From: Lacihabitans sp. CCS-44
Lineage (GTDB): Bacteria; Bacteroidota; Bacteroidia; Cytophagales; Spirosomataceae
Reading direction: 5' to 3'
Assembly: GCF_024343735.1 (NCBI RefSeq)
Contig: NZ_RJUE01000061.1
Span: 186,001-250,000, forward strand
Length of the DNA stretch: 64,000 bases
The notes under the pieces are model-generated. The model worked only from the letters and a program-made list of their open reading frames with translations. It was not told the DNA's origin and searched no databases. A program made the translations under genes and the position numbers. Shown in pieces: positions 36,013-45,169 of this stretch (position 1 is the stretch's first letter; each line of letters starts with the position of its first letter).

Positions 36013-37224
36013 ATGCTCGAATTTGATTTTCTAGTGATTGGGGGCGGAGCAGCGGGCTATTTTGCGGCTATAAATGCAGCTCAAAATTTACCCAATATAA
36101 AAGTTGCTATTTTAGAGAAAAACCGTGAGGTTTTACAAAAAGTAAAAGTCTCTGGTGGTGGCAGATGTAATGTAACGAATGCTATCACTGAACCCACAGA
36201 GTTGATAAACAATTACCCTAGAGGTCACGAGTTTTTGTTAGAACCTTTCGAAAGATTTGGTTCAAAAGATGTTTTTACTTGGTTTGAAAAACGGGGAATT
36301 CGACTCAAAACAGAGAAAGATGCCAGGGTATTTCCTGAGAGTAATTCATCACAAACTATCATTGATTGTTTTTTATATGAATCTAAGTCAGTAAAGCTCT
36401 TTACTTCAGAAAGAGTGAAGAATATTGTAAAAAAGGGAAGTTTTTGGGAGGTTTCCACCAATTCTGAGAAGACTTTTGTTACAAAGAATTTGCTAATTGC
36501 CACAGGTAGCGACAAAAGAATTTGGGAGATTCTAACCGGTTTGAATTTTAAAATAGCACCACAAGCTCCGTCGCTTTTTACCTTCAATATTAAAGACGAA
36601 AAACTTAAAGATTTACAGGGAGTAAGTTTCTCAGCTTGCTCGGTCAAAATTCTTAATTCTACGTTTGAGCAGTCTGGTCCTTTACTCATTACACACTGGG
36701 GATTATCCGGTCCGGCTATTTTAAAGCTCTCGGCTTGGGCCGCTTTAGAACTTAAAGCCAAAGATTATGTTTTTAAAATTGCTGTAAATTGGCTTCCAGA
36801 AATACAGAAAGACAAGGTTTTGAATGAATTCCGGTTAAATCTTGAAATAAACCCAAAGAAAAATGTTTTGGCCAATCCATTGTTTGGTCTTACTGCTAGA
36901 TTTTGGAAATACATTTGTGAAAAAGCTGGAATATCTGAGCATCAAAAATGGGCGGAGACCGGCAAAAAGCATTTTCAAGCTTTGTCCGATAATTTGCTTT
37001 CAGCCCAATATGAAGTAAATGGTAAAAGTACTTTTAAAGAAGAATTCGTGACTGCTGGAGGAATTGATCTTTCGGAAATATACCCTGAAACTTTTTCTTC
37101 AAAAAAACACGAAAACTTGTTCTTCGCAGGTGAGATTTTAAACATTGATGCAGTTACAGGGGGCTTTAACTTTCAAGCTGCTTGGACAGGTGGCTGGCAC
37201 GTGGCCAAAGGTTTAGGTTTTTGA
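36013..37224 (+). CDS. BaiN/RdsA-family (HI0933) FAD-dependent oxidoreductase
   Basis: 403 aa. Rossmann FAD-binding start FLVIGGGAAGYFAAINAAQ, then the family mark KVKVSGGGRCNVTNA and a C-terminal GGIDLSEIYPETFSSKKHENLFFAGEILNIDAVTGGFNFQ-like segment, all characteristic. Family members include bile-acid and other flavin reductases; the substrate here is unknown. ATG 36013 is preferred over the adjacent TTG 36010. It overlaps the convergent symporter gene by 12 bp. Confidence 0.88.
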   Translation: MLEFDFLVIGGGAAGYFAAINAAQNLPNIKVAILEKNREVLQKVKVSGGGRCNVTNAITEPTELINNYPRGHEFLLEPFERFGSKDVFTWFEKRGIRLKTEKDARVFPESNSSQTIIDCFLYESKSVKLFTSERVKNIVKKGSFWEVSTNSEKTFVTKNLLIATGSDKRIWEILTGLNFKIAPQAPSLFTFNIKDEKLKDLQGVSFSACSVKILNSTFEQSGPLLITHWGLSGPAILKLSAWAALELKAKDYVFKIAVNWLPEIQKDKVLNEFRLNLEINPKKNVLANPLFGLTARFWKYICEKAGISEHQKWAETGKKHFQALSDNLLSAQYEVNGKSTFKEEFVTAGGIDLSEIYPETFSSKKHENLFFAGEILNIDAVTGGFNFQAAWTGGWHVAKGLGF

Positions 37225-38586
37225 GAATAGACTTCCTAAAATCATCGCCAATAAGCTGATTATAAATCCAAATACCGCTGGAGGGACTCCCAAGTCGATA
37301 TTGAGAGCTATTAACCAAGAAATTGTGCCTAGAATCATGGATAATATTGCTCCAGTTTTACTCGCTTTTTTCCAATAAAGACCAGCGGTAAGTGGTACAA
37401 AAAGTGCTACCAAACTCAAGGCAGATGCTTCACCCACCAATTCATAAATATTGGTTTTAATAAATGTCATCGAAACGGCGATGATGGTAATAGCAATGGT
37501 CGAATACCGCATGATTTTCAATAAATCTTGGTCTTTTAATGATTTGCCAAAATAAGGTTTTATGATGTTTTCTGCCACCACAGTAGCTGGTGCTAAAATA
37601 GCAGCACTACAAGTACTTAAAATGGCCGAAATCAATGCTCCAAAAAACAGTATTTGAATAAAAAGATTGGTATGAGCCAATACCAATTCAGGAATGAACA
37701 TTTGATTGTCAGCTTTCAATAGCTCTGGGTGCGAAATTGAACCAAACAGTACAACTGATAAAGGCAGAAAGGCTACGGTCAAGTACATAAATGCTGAAAT
37801 AACAGATCCTCTTACTGCAGTGTTTTCTGATTTTGCAGACAATACTCTCTGAAATACGTCTTGCTGTGGAATAGAACCCCATCCGATTGTAATCCATGCC
37901 GAGAAGTATAATAACCAAGTATTTAAATTATTTTCCTTAGGAATCATCCTAAAAAAATCTTTTGGAATTTTTGTTTTTATGGTGTCGAAACCTCCAGAAT
38001 GTGCATAAAAATAATAACTTAAATATCCCAATCCTCCTACTATTAAAACGGTTTGGATCGTATCAGTTATAGATATCGACCACATGCCGCCAATAAATGT
38101 GTAAAACAAAACTATAGATGCACATAAAATTACTCCCAAAACAAAGGGCAGCCCAGAAATGGCTTGTAAAATAATGGCCAAAGCAATTAATTGTGCCGCA
38201 ATCCAGCTGAAGTAGGAGGGGATCATGAAAAAAGCCGATATAACCTCTACTTTTTTTCCAAACCGTAAGCCAAAATAATCGCTAAAAGTATAAAGTTTAA
38301 GTCTATAAAGTGGTTTTGCGAAAAATAAACCAATGAGCAATAAACACAAAGACGCTCCAAAGGGATCTTCAATGACTCCAATTAAACCATGACTAAGAAA
38401 CTCTGAACTCGCACCCATTACAGTCTCTGAACCAAACCAGGTAGCAAACAAGCCAGAGGCGACCACGAAGGTGGGCATTTTTCTGCCGGCAAGTACATAA
38501 TCCTGCGAATTCTTAACAAACTTGGAGGAATACCAACCTACTATAACAGTGATAAAAAGGTAGATTCCTATAAATATTAATAACAT
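37213..38586 (-). CDS. Sodium:solute symporter family transporter
   Basis: 457 aa, about thirteen membrane segments, SSS family. Begins MLLIFIGIYLFITVIVGWYSSKFVKNSQDYVLAGRKMP and has FATWFGSETVMGASSEFLSHG, the conserved first-repeat region. The Na+-coupled substrate could be a sugar, proline, pantothenate or a carboxylate; nothing here decides it. Divergent from the recombinase gene. Confidence 0.88.
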   Translation of the reverse strand: MLLIFIGIYLFITVIVGWYSSKFVKNSQDYVLAGRKMPTFVVASGLFATWFGSETVMGASSEFLSHGLIGVIEDPFGASLCLLLIGLFFAKPLYRLKLYTFSDYFGLRFGKKVEVISAFFMIPSYFSWIAAQLIALAIILQAISGLPFVLGVILCASIVLFYTFIGGMWSISITDTIQTVLIVGGLGYLSYYFYAHSGGFDTIKTKIPKDFFRMIPKENNLNTWLLYFSAWITIGWGSIPQQDVFQRVLSAKSENTAVRGSVISAFMYLTVAFLPLSVVLFGSISHPELLKADNQMFIPELVLAHTNLFIQILFFGALISAILSTCSAAILAPATVVAENIIKPYFGKSLKDQDLLKIMRYSTIAITIIAVSMTFIKTNIYELVGEASALSLVALFVPLTAGLYWKKASKTGAILSMILGTISWLIALNIDLGVPPAVFGFIISLLAMILGSLFSKT

Positions 38587-38595
38587 GAAACGAAA

Positions 38596-38627
38596 TTGCG
38601 AGTTTTAAAGAAAAAAATGTAAATTTG
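38596..38627 (+). promoter_or_regulatory. Promoter of the recombinase-like gene
   Basis: TTG at 38596-38598, a 21-nt spacer and TAAATTTG (38620-38627). The GTG start at 38666 follows about 38 bp later. Confidence 0.5.
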
Positions 38628-38665
38628 ACATCAAAAGTAAAACATTATAAATATTCATACCAGCA

Positions 38666-39505
38666 GTGACACACTTAATTGAGAGATTTACAGAGCATCT
38701 AAAAAAAGGAAAATATAATTCGGCCACTATTGCTGCTTATCGAAACGCCATCTTTGTTTTTTATAACCACTTCAGAGATTATCCTCAAAGCAAAATTACT
38801 GACGAGCTAATCTCTAATTACCTTTTAGGACTATCTAATAATAAGAATTCTAAGCACGACGCTGTTCAGTCAGGGAAAGCTATTAAATTATTCTATGAAG
38901 TTATTTTTAGCAAAAAACTGAATCTAAAATCTACAGGAAAAATCAAGGAAGACCAAATTATAGATATTTTGTCGCATGAAGAGTTGTTTCAATTGTTTAA
39001 TGCCGTTAGGAATATCAAACACAAGCTTCTTTTGATGTTTGTGTATAATAATGGCTTGAAAGTTAATGAGATAATAAACTTGGAGCTGGATGATGTAGAT
39101 ACAGAAAATAACACGATTACCATAAAGAACGACAATCCTAAGAGAACAAGGGTGTTGAGACTATCTCCAAATTTAAATTGGCACATAGAAAAATACAAAT
39201 TGAAACATAATCCCCAAAAGGTATTTTTTCCAGGGTCTGGTGGAGAAGGTTACTATTCAGCTCGAAATATTCAATTATTTTTCCAGAAATCTTTGGCAGA
39301 TGCAGGATTAAATAAGCACGCTACGCTAAACACACTCCGACACAGTTTCGCTGTGCATTCGTTAGAAATGGGCATGGATGTACATATTTTACAACGAATT
39401 TTGGGACATAGCAACATTCAAACAACAACTGTTTACAATCAGTTTGTAAAAGTTAAGGTAGAATCGCTAAGAAGCCCGTTAGAAAATATTGACATTTTGG
39501 GTTAA
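38666..39505 (+). CDS. Tyrosine recombinase-like protein with two catalytic residues replaced
   Basis: 279 aa, XerC/D size, GTG start. N-terminal SAM-like core-binding domain (1-about 85) and C-terminal catalytic domain. Box II keeps LRHSFAVH (Arg225, His226), LGHSN (His248) and the nucleophile Tyr257 in TTVYNQF. Box I reads NGLKVNEI, with Lys132 where Arg is nearly invariant, and Asn222 replaces the His of HxLRH. The protein may bind DNA yet cleave poorly or not at all. There are no phage genes or att-like repeats nearby. It overlaps pdxA convergently by 4 bp. Confidence 0.8.
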   Translation: MTHLIERFTEHLKKGKYNSATIAAYRNAIFVFYNHFRDYPQSKITDELISNYLLGLSNNKNSKHDAVQSGKAIKLFYEVIFSKKLNLKSTGKIKEDQIIDILSHEELFQLFNAVRNIKHKLLLMFVYNNGLKVNEIINLELDDVDTENNTITIKNDNPKRTRVLRLSPNLNWHIEKYKLKHNPQKVFFPGSGGEGYYSARNIQLFFQKSLADAGLNKHATLNTLRHSFAVHSLEMGMDVHILQRILGHSNIQTTTVYNQFVKVKVESLRSPLENIDILG

Positions 39506-40581
39506 TTCTTTTCTTTTCTTAAGCTATCGATATCAATTTTCTGATGTTTTAGTGCATTGGTTTCTAAGTCTATGTATTCTTTTCGTTTTTTTGAAATATC
39601 TACTGCAGCATATATGGCATGCAACATAGAGCTAGCATCCGCTTGGTTTTTTCCGGCTATGTCAAAGCCTGTTCCATGATCTGGGGAAGTTCGAATACCC
39701 ATCATACCTGCTGTGAAATTGACTCCAGTGTCAAATGCGAGCATTTTAAATGGTGTCAAGCCTTGGTCGTGATACATAGCCAATATCCCATCGAATTTTT
39801 TGAAATTTCCTGTTGCAAAAAAACCATCTGTGGGAAACGGCCCCATTACCAAGTTGCCTTGTTTTTTGAATTCTTCAATAACAGGATTTATGGTATTGAT
39901 CTCTTCATCTCCCAATAAACCATTTTCTCCGGCATGAGGATTTAAACCCAAAACAGCTATTTTGGGCTTAGTAATGCCAAAATCTATTTTGAGAGATTCA
40001 ATCATTATTTTCAATTTGGAAGTGATCAATTCTTTGGTTAACTTCTTCTTTACCAAGTCAATAGGGATGTGCCCAGTTACAACACCAATCCTTATATCTT
40101 CCGAAATCATAAACATAAGAACTTCCTTCTTCTCAAATTCTTTTGCTAGATATTCTGTATGCCCTGGAAATGTAAATGATTCACTTTGAATATTTTCTTT
40201 AGAAATAGGAGCGGTCACCAAAGCATCAATTTCTCCTTTTTTTAGATCTTCTGTTGCTCTTTTTAAACTTTCAAAAGCCAATTGTCCTGCCTTCGAATCT
40301 TTTTTGCCAAAATCTATTTCAAAAAACTCGCCCTTTCCGCAATTTATTAAGTTAGAATTCTTTGCGTTTGCTTGCTTGGCTTCGCTTATAGTTACAAACT
40401 GCCAATGGTGTAAATCCACAAATTGTTTGTATTTGCTCAAATGTTTTCCAGAACCATAAATGACAGGATTGCAGATTTTATTTACTCTTTGTGTAGCCAA
40501 GGCCTTCAAAAGTACTTCGGGGCCAATTCCGTTTATGTCGCCTATTGTGATTCCTATTTTTGGTAAAAATTCGTTCTCCAT
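39502..40581 (-). CDS. pdxA: 4-hydroxythreonine-4-phosphate dehydrogenase
   Basis: 359 aa. Contains PKIGITIGDINGIGPEV at the start, then metal-ligand histidines in FPGHTEYLA, LNPHAGENG and YHDQGLTPFKMLAF, and GVNFTAGMMGIRTSPDHGTGFDIAG. It oxidises and decarboxylates 4-phosphohydroxy-threonine in the DXP-independent branch of pyridoxal phosphate synthesis. No other pdx gene is adjacent. A -7 box lies upstream at 40607-40614. Confidence 0.95.
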   Translation of the reverse strand: MENEFLPKIGITIGDINGIGPEVLLKALATQRVNKICNPVIYGSGKHLSKYKQFVDLHHWQFVTISEAKQANAKNSNLINCGKGEFFEIDFGKKDSKAGQLAFESLKRATEDLKKGEIDALVTAPISKENIQSESFTFPGHTEYLAKEFEKKEVLMFMISEDIRIGVVTGHIPIDLVKKKLTKELITSKLKIMIESLKIDFGITKPKIAVLGLNPHAGENGLLGDEEINTINPVIEEFKKQGNLVMGPFPTDGFFATGNFKKFDGILAMYHDQGLTPFKMLAFDTGVNFTAGMMGIRTSPDHGTGFDIAGKNQADASSMLHAIYAAVDISKKRKEYIDLETNALKHQKIDIDSLRKEKN

Positions 40582-40606
40582 TTCTAAAATTTCAACATGT
40601 TTGTTG

Positions 40607-40614
40607 CAAAATTA
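40607..40614 (-). promoter_or_regulatory. -7 box of pdxA
   Basis: Reads TAATTTTG on the minus strand, 26 bp before the pdxA start. The -33 position is not convincing. Confidence 0.45.
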
Positions 40615-40819
40615 GTAAATTTTCATGGCTGTTTTTTGATTATTTTCAGAAAAGCCAAAAGGCATTTAGAAAAAGAGAGATTCCGCTTTGAATGAAATTT
40701 CAGACATTACATAATAATTGAATGAGACATTTTTAATTCAATTAAAAGCTAAGCTTAAAGTATATGAATTATATACCGAAATTTGAATACCTTTAATTAT
40801 TATAAATTCCTATAAGCTA

Positions 40820-41341
40820 ATGACGAAGCACTACTTATTTATCCTTACTCTTATTCTCCCCATTTTTACCTTTTCCCAAAATAGAAGTAAGGTTATTTTT
40901 GGGGAAATTCTTGGACAAACTTCAATGATTTCGATTAATTTTGATTCAAGATTTAAAAAATCGAACGAAGGACTTGGTTTCAGAGTTGGTTACGGTATTA
41001 GTAATGCCTTTGCTTGTAAGGAATGTGATTTTATAGTTTTAAAAGGAAACATTATCCCGATTTCTGTAAATTATCTTTTGGGTAAAAAGAAAAATCATTT
41101 AGAATTGGGAACTGGATTAACCGCTTTCATAGCAAGTAAAGACTCTCCAGCCTTCCCCATTTTGGGCTTAGATTTTGGAGAGTATAGCCTTTCTAAAAAC
41201 TATGGCACTTTTACAATTGGATATCGATATTACAAAAAAACACCTTCGCTATTATTTGGCATTTCTTGGGTTCCTACATACAATAAATACGATTTAAATC
41301 CCAAAAACGTAGGAATATCTATTGGTTATAAAATAAATTAG
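40820..41341 (+). CDS. Small outer-membrane beta-barrel-like protein
   Basis: 173 aa. Signal peptide about 1-19 (ending FTFSQ), then amphipathic strands such as LGFRVGYGISN, NHLELGTGLTAFIA, GTFTIGYRYYKK, a penultimate strand LLFGISWVPTYN and terminal VGISIGYKIN. The last residues suit an eight-strand barrel insertion signal. A FACKEC motif near residue 60 is unusual for a barrel. Function unknown; it stands alone in a 240-bp upstream spacer with no clear promoter. Confidence 0.6.
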   Translation: MTKHYLFILTLILPIFTFSQNRSKVIFGEILGQTSMISINFDSRFKKSNEGLGFRVGYGISNAFACKECDFIVLKGNIIPISVNYLLGKKKNHLELGTGLTAFIASKDSPAFPILGLDFGEYSLSKNYGTFTIGYRYYKKTPSLLFGISWVPTYNKYDLNPKNVGISIGYKIN

Positions 41342-41402
41342 GGAGCTGTTTCTCGAAACAGAGAATTAATAGTATTCACTCCAATTTTGTAATGGACTTA
41401 TT

Positions 41403-42041
41403 TTACAACAGTTCTATTTTGTTTCTAGAAAGTTTAAGTTTTCCAATTTTCTCGAGTTGTTTGAGCAATCTAGATACCACTTCACGAGAGGTAGCCAATT
41501 CTGTGGCAAGTTCTTCATGTGTGCAATAAAGTATCTTGGTACTGCCCGAAACTTTTATTTTTTTCTTTATTAAAGACAGAAGTCTTTGGTCTAATTTATT
41601 GAAAGCTATGCAATCAATGGTTTCTAAAAGGCTGTCAAAGCGTTTTTGGTAGGTTTGGAATACAAATACTTTCCATGTATTGAATTTACACATCCATTCT
41701 TCGACTTTCTCAAAAGGGAAAGATAACAATTTCGTATTTTCATCCGCATAGGCAGAAATATCGCTGATTTTTGAGGAAAGACAACAAGTAAGTGACATGG
41801 CACAACTATCAAGGCCAGACAAGTGATAAAGCAACATTTCTTTACCGTCTTTATCTTCTCTAAGAATTTTAATAGTACCCTCCAATATTATCGGAACAGA
41901 TTTTATATATCCTCCGGCTTTCATCAGATAACTTCCAGATTCTATTTCTTGATACCTCCCGAATTTTTGCATCTCAACCAAAAGTTCGTGCTCAAATAAA
42001 CCCTTGAAGTGTTTTTCGTAAAAATCAATGTCTTTCAGCAT
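41403..42041 (-). CDS. Crp/Fnr-family transcriptional regulator
   Basis: 212 aa. N-terminal cyclic-nucleotide-binding-like beta-roll (GSYLMKAGGYIKSVPIILEGTIKIL) and C-terminal winged helix with the recognition segment ELATSREVVSRLLKQLEKIG. It lacks an Fnr-type Cys cluster at the N-terminus, though CAMSLTCCLSS lies in the middle. The ligand is unknown. A monocistronic unit; targets cannot be predicted from this window. Confidence 0.88.
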   Translation of the reverse strand: MLKDIDFYEKHFKGLFEHELLVEMQKFGRYQEIESGSYLMKAGGYIKSVPIILEGTIKILREDKDGKEMLLYHLSGLDSCAMSLTCCLSSKISDISAYADENTKLLSFPFEKVEEWMCKFNTWKVFVFQTYQKRFDSLLETIDCIAFNKLDQRLLSLIKKKIKVSGSTKILYCTHEELATELATSREVVSRLLKQLEKIGKLKLSRNKIELL

Positions 42042-42076
42042 AATGTGTCTTTGATTTACAAAAATAACAAAGTTTC

Positions 42077-42104
42077 AAAAAAAAAGCCTTCCGAAGAAGG
42101 CTTT
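42077..42104 (-). terminator. Terminator of the DAHP synthase gene (UUCG loop)
   Basis: On the minus strand AAAGCCTTC, loop TTCG, GAAGGCTTT, then a run of T. The C(UUCG)G tetraloop is exceptionally stable. It is 5 bp after the DAHP synthase gene. Confidence 0.9.
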
Positions 42105-42109
42105 AATTA

Positions 42110-43204
42110 TTATGCATTTTGTTGATTCATAACTTCGGTTTGTTTCCGAATAGACTCCATGTGTATCAGTTTGAATAACTCCTCCACTACTTCTGGATAC
42201 AGATTAAGGCTTTTTGCCCAGTCTGCACGCGATTCGTGAACTTGCTTCCATCTATTTAATTGAAGAACAGCTACGTTGTTGTCTCTTTTGTATTCGCCCA
42301 ATTGCTCTACAACAGACATTCTGCTTGCCAATACTTCTAGTAATTCTCTATCAAGATTATCTAATCTTTCTCTTAATCTATCCAGTTCACTTTGGAAGTC
42401 GCTTCCATAAGTTGCTTTTCTGAACTCGATTGACTTCAACATTTCTGCCAAAGCGTCTGGGGTCAGCTGCTGCGAAGCATCTGACCAAGCTTCGTCAGGG
42501 TTTCTATGAGATTCAATGATTAAACCATCATAGTTTAAGTCCATGGCTCTTTGTGTAAGTTCAGCCAAATATTCTCTCTTTCCTGCCATGTGGCTAGGGT
42601 CACCTATCATTGGTATTTGCGGGAAGAATGTCTTAAATTCAACCGCTATTTGCCACATTGGAGAGTTTCTGTATTTTGTTTCTTGAGCATTAGAGAAACC
42701 TCTGTGTATGGCTCCCATTTTATTGATACCTGCACCTGCAATTCTTTCGAATGCACCCAACCACAAAGCTAAATCTGGGTTTACTGGGTTTTTGATCAAT
42801 ACAGGAATATCAACTCCTTTAAGCGAATCTGCAAGATCCTGGACATTAAAAGGGTTTACCGTAGTTCTAGCACCAATCCAAAGGACATCAACGCCATATT
42901 TCAGCGCTAATTCGACATGCTGAGGTGTAGCTACTTCAACCGCAGTCTTCAATCCAGTTTCAGCTTTAGCTTTTTGTAACCAAGGAAGTGCTTCTTCTCC
43001 TTTACCTTCAAAACTACCTGGTCTTGTTCTTGGCTTCCAAACGCCTGCACGCAATATGTGAGCAAAACCATTTTTGGCTATTCCTCGAGCTGTCTCCAAT
43101 ACTTGTTCCTCTGTCTCTGCACTACACGGCCCGGCTATAATAAGAGGCTTTCCACCGGTGTTTACCCAACTATCTAAAGGTAAAACATCTAAATTTGCTT
43201 TCAT
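42110..43204 (-). CDS. Bifunctional DAHP synthase / chorismate mutase
   Basis: 364 aa. The N-terminal type I-beta-like DAHP synthase barrel (about 1-265) has LIIAGPCSAETEEQ, LRAGVWKPRTRPGSFEG, IGARTTVNPF, PVLIKNPVNPD and GDPSHMAGKRE. The C-terminal AroQ chorismate mutase (about 275-360) has ELDRLRERLDNLDRELLEVLASRM. This fusion is common in Bacteroidota: it begins the shikimate pathway and diverts chorismate to prephenate, which allows feedback through the mutase domain. Start ATG 43204. Single gene with its own terminator. Confidence 0.95.
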   Translation of the reverse strand: MKANLDVLPLDSWVNTGGKPLIIAGPCSAETEEQVLETARGIAKNGFAHILRAGVWKPRTRPGSFEGKGEEALPWLQKAKAETGLKTAVEVATPQHVELALKYGVDVLWIGARTTVNPFNVQDLADSLKGVDIPVLIKNPVNPDLALWLGAFERIAGAGINKMGAIHRGFSNAQETKYRNSPMWQIAVEFKTFFPQIPMIGDPSHMAGKREYLAELTQRAMDLNYDGLIIESHRNPDEAWSDASQQLTPDALAEMLKSIEFRKATYGSDFQSELDRLRERLDNLDRELLEVLASRMSVVEQLGEYKRDNNVAVLQLNRWKQVHESRADWAKSLNLYPEVVEELFKLIHMESIRKQTEVMNQQNA

Positions 43205-43278
43205 CTGTAATTAATTAAAAAAACCGACACTGAGGTCAATTGTATATCCCTAAACATTATTATTTAAATCCTAATAGG

Positions 43279-43286
43279 TATCTTTG
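43279..43286 (+). promoter_or_regulatory. -7 box before the proline dehydrogenase operon
   Basis: TATCTTTG, 27 bp before ATG 43314. No clear TTTG in the -33 window. Confidence 0.45.
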
Positions 43287-43313
43287 CAGCCTCATCGACA
43301 AACATTCATATAA

Positions 43314-44507
43314 ATGAAACGCCTAGAAATTGATTTTTCAGACACAAAAATTGCCTTTGAAAACCAAAGCATCGAAAAACTCAAAAAGAACTATGCAATT
43401 TTTGCTCTAATGAACCAAAATTGGCTCGTAAAGATAGGTACTTTTTTTATTAAATACAGTTTAAAATTTGGTTTGCCCATAAAAAAATTAATAAAAGTAA
43501 CTATTTTTGAACTTTTTTGTGGTGGTGAAACCATTGAAGATTGTAAAAATACAATTCAGACACTTAATAAATTTTCGGTTGGTACTATTTTGGATTATTC
43601 CGTTGAGGGAGAAGATGATGAGGATAGTTTTGATGCCACAGAAAAGGAAATTTTGGATTCTATTGCCTATGCAAGTGTGTATAAAAGCGAAATCCCATTT
43701 TCGGTTTTTAAGGTTACGGGGATAGGTTCAAGAGACTTGTTGACCAAAGTTCAGCTAGCCAATGAGACGCTTTCTGATTTAGAGAAACAGAATTATAATA
43801 ATTTTAAGAGACGTTTTGAAGTTGTTTGTAAAAAAGCAGCAGATTCTGAAATTAGATTATTCATTGATGCAGAAGAAACCTGGATTCAGTCAGTAATTGA
43901 TGGTTTGGTGCTTGATATGATGAAAAAGTATAACATTGAAGGTAAAACTTTTATTTTCAACACATATCAGTTGTACAGAAATGAAGGTTTAGGAATATTA
44001 ATGCAGCATATCTCTCAAGCGAAAACCAAAGGCTTTAAAGTAGGTGCTAAATTGGTCAGAGGTGCTTACATGGAAAAAGAGCGAAAAAGGGCTGAAGAAA
44101 TGAATTATCCAGACCCTATCAACGAAAATAAAGCCAAAACCGATGAGCAATTTAATCTCGCTTTGGAAGCTTGTATTGATCATATTGATGTGGTTAGTGT
44201 TTGTTCTGGAACACACAATGATGCAAGCTGCAAACTTGGAATAGACTTGATGAACAAAAAAGGTTTGGATTCTGGAGATCAACATGTTTATTTTGCTCAG
44301 CTTTTGGGCATGAGCGACAATATCTCTTATAATTTAGCCAAAAAAGGTTTTAATGTAGCAAAATATGTTCCCTACGGCCCAATAGAAGCTGTAATGCCAT
44401 ATTTGTTCAGAAGAGCTGAAGAAAACACCTCAATAGCGGGTCAAAGCAGTAGAGAGTTTTTGTTATTAAAAAAAGAACTAAAAAGAAGAAGTAAAGAAAA
44501 AGTATGA
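43314..44507 (+). CDS. Proline dehydrogenase (PRODH domain)
   Basis: 397 aa, a stand-alone FAD-dependent proline dehydrogenase, without the P5C dehydrogenase domain of PutA. Motifs include RLFIDAEETWIQ, GAKLVRGAYMEKER, VVSVCSGTHND and the C-terminal YVPYGPIEAVMPYLFRR with RRAEEN. It oxidises proline to pyrroline-5-carboxylate at the membrane face. First gene of an operon that overlaps lspA by 4 bp. Confidence 0.93.
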   Translation: MKRLEIDFSDTKIAFENQSIEKLKKNYAIFALMNQNWLVKIGTFFIKYSLKFGLPIKKLIKVTIFELFCGGETIEDCKNTIQTLNKFSVGTILDYSVEGEDDEDSFDATEKEILDSIAYASVYKSEIPFSVFKVTGIGSRDLLTKVQLANETLSDLEKQNYNNFKRRFEVVCKKAADSEIRLFIDAEETWIQSVIDGLVLDMMKKYNIEGKTFIFNTYQLYRNEGLGILMQHISQAKTKGFKVGAKLVRGAYMEKERKRAEEMNYPDPINENKAKTDEQFNLALEACIDHIDVVSVCSGTHNDASCKLGIDLMNKKGLDSGDQHVYFAQLLGMSDNISYNLAKKGFNVAKYVPYGPIEAVMPYLFRRAEENTSIAGQSSREFLLLKKELKRRSKEKV

Positions 44508-45169
44508 AATTATCCTATAAGTATTTTCTATTCACCATCTTATTGATAATCATTGATCAAGTCCTTAAGCTCTGGATGCATTTTGTGGTAGTTCCACAGC
44601 ATTTCGGAAATATTGATTTGATTCCTGAGTTTTTAAAACTGCATTACGTGACCAATCCTGGTATGGCCTTTGGTATAGAACTCGGTGGAGAATATGGCAA
44701 ATTGATTTTGACGAGTTTTAGGCTTGTGGCTATGGTGGCAATTGGTTGGTATCTCAACCATCAGGCACAAAAAACACCTGACAATGGCCTCCTGTGGGCC
44801 ATTGGAGCCATTTTGGCTGGAGCTATCGGCAATTTGATTGATAGTATTTTTTATGGTGTTTTGTTAATAGGTAACGCGGCAGAAAGTGCCTCAACACCCT
44901 GGTTCCATGGCCAGGTAATTGATATGTTTTATTTTAATTTTCTGGATGGTATTTGGCCAGAATGGGTTCCCGTGGTAGGTGGAAATTACCACTTAACTCC
45001 CATCTTTAATTTTGCCGATGCATGCATTTTTTGTGGAGTTGCGGCAATCTTAATATTTCAGAAGAGATTCTTAGATATGAAACCTTTAGACGACGAATTT
45101 GTAAAACATTTGACAGAAGAAGAGACACCTAACAATATTGATAACAACCCTAAATCAGAAGAAATATGA
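44504..45169 (+). CDS. lspA: Lipoprotein signal peptidase
   Basis: 221 aa with four membrane segments, longer than the E. coli enzyme as usual in Bacteroidota. Motifs: DQVLKLWMH, VTNPGMAFG, GNLIDSIFYG with the first catalytic Asp, and FNFADACIF with the second. It cleaves signal peptides ahead of the lipidated Cys of prolipoproteins, several of which are encoded in this window. 4-bp overlaps on both sides (ATGA) couple it to proline dehydrogenase and the small membrane protein. Confidence 0.94.
   Translation: MKLSYKYFLFTILLIIIDQVLKLWMHFVVVPQHFGNIDLIPEFLKLHYVTNPGMAFGIELGGEYGKLILTSFRLVAMVAIGWYLNHQAQKTPDNGLLWAIGAILAGAIGNLIDSIFYGVLLIGNAAESASTPWFHGQVIDMFYFNFLDGIWPEWVPVVGGNYHLTPIFNFADACIFCGVAAILIFQKRFLDMKPLDDEFVKHLTEEETPNNIDNNPKSEEI

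Noticed and set aside
36225-36761. 178-codon frame opposite the flavoprotein gene
   Set aside because: Antisense shadow of a family with diagnostic FAD motifs on the plus strand.
38666-39505. Integrase as sign of a mobile element
   Set aside because: No flanking tRNA, direct repeats, transfer genes or phage genes; the neighbours are housekeeping genes in tight spacing.
40601-40620. TTGTTGCAAAATTAG near pdxA as another copy of the operator
   Set aside because: Only one half-site (TTGCAA type) is present; the other half is broken, so it is probably just the -7 box of pdxA.
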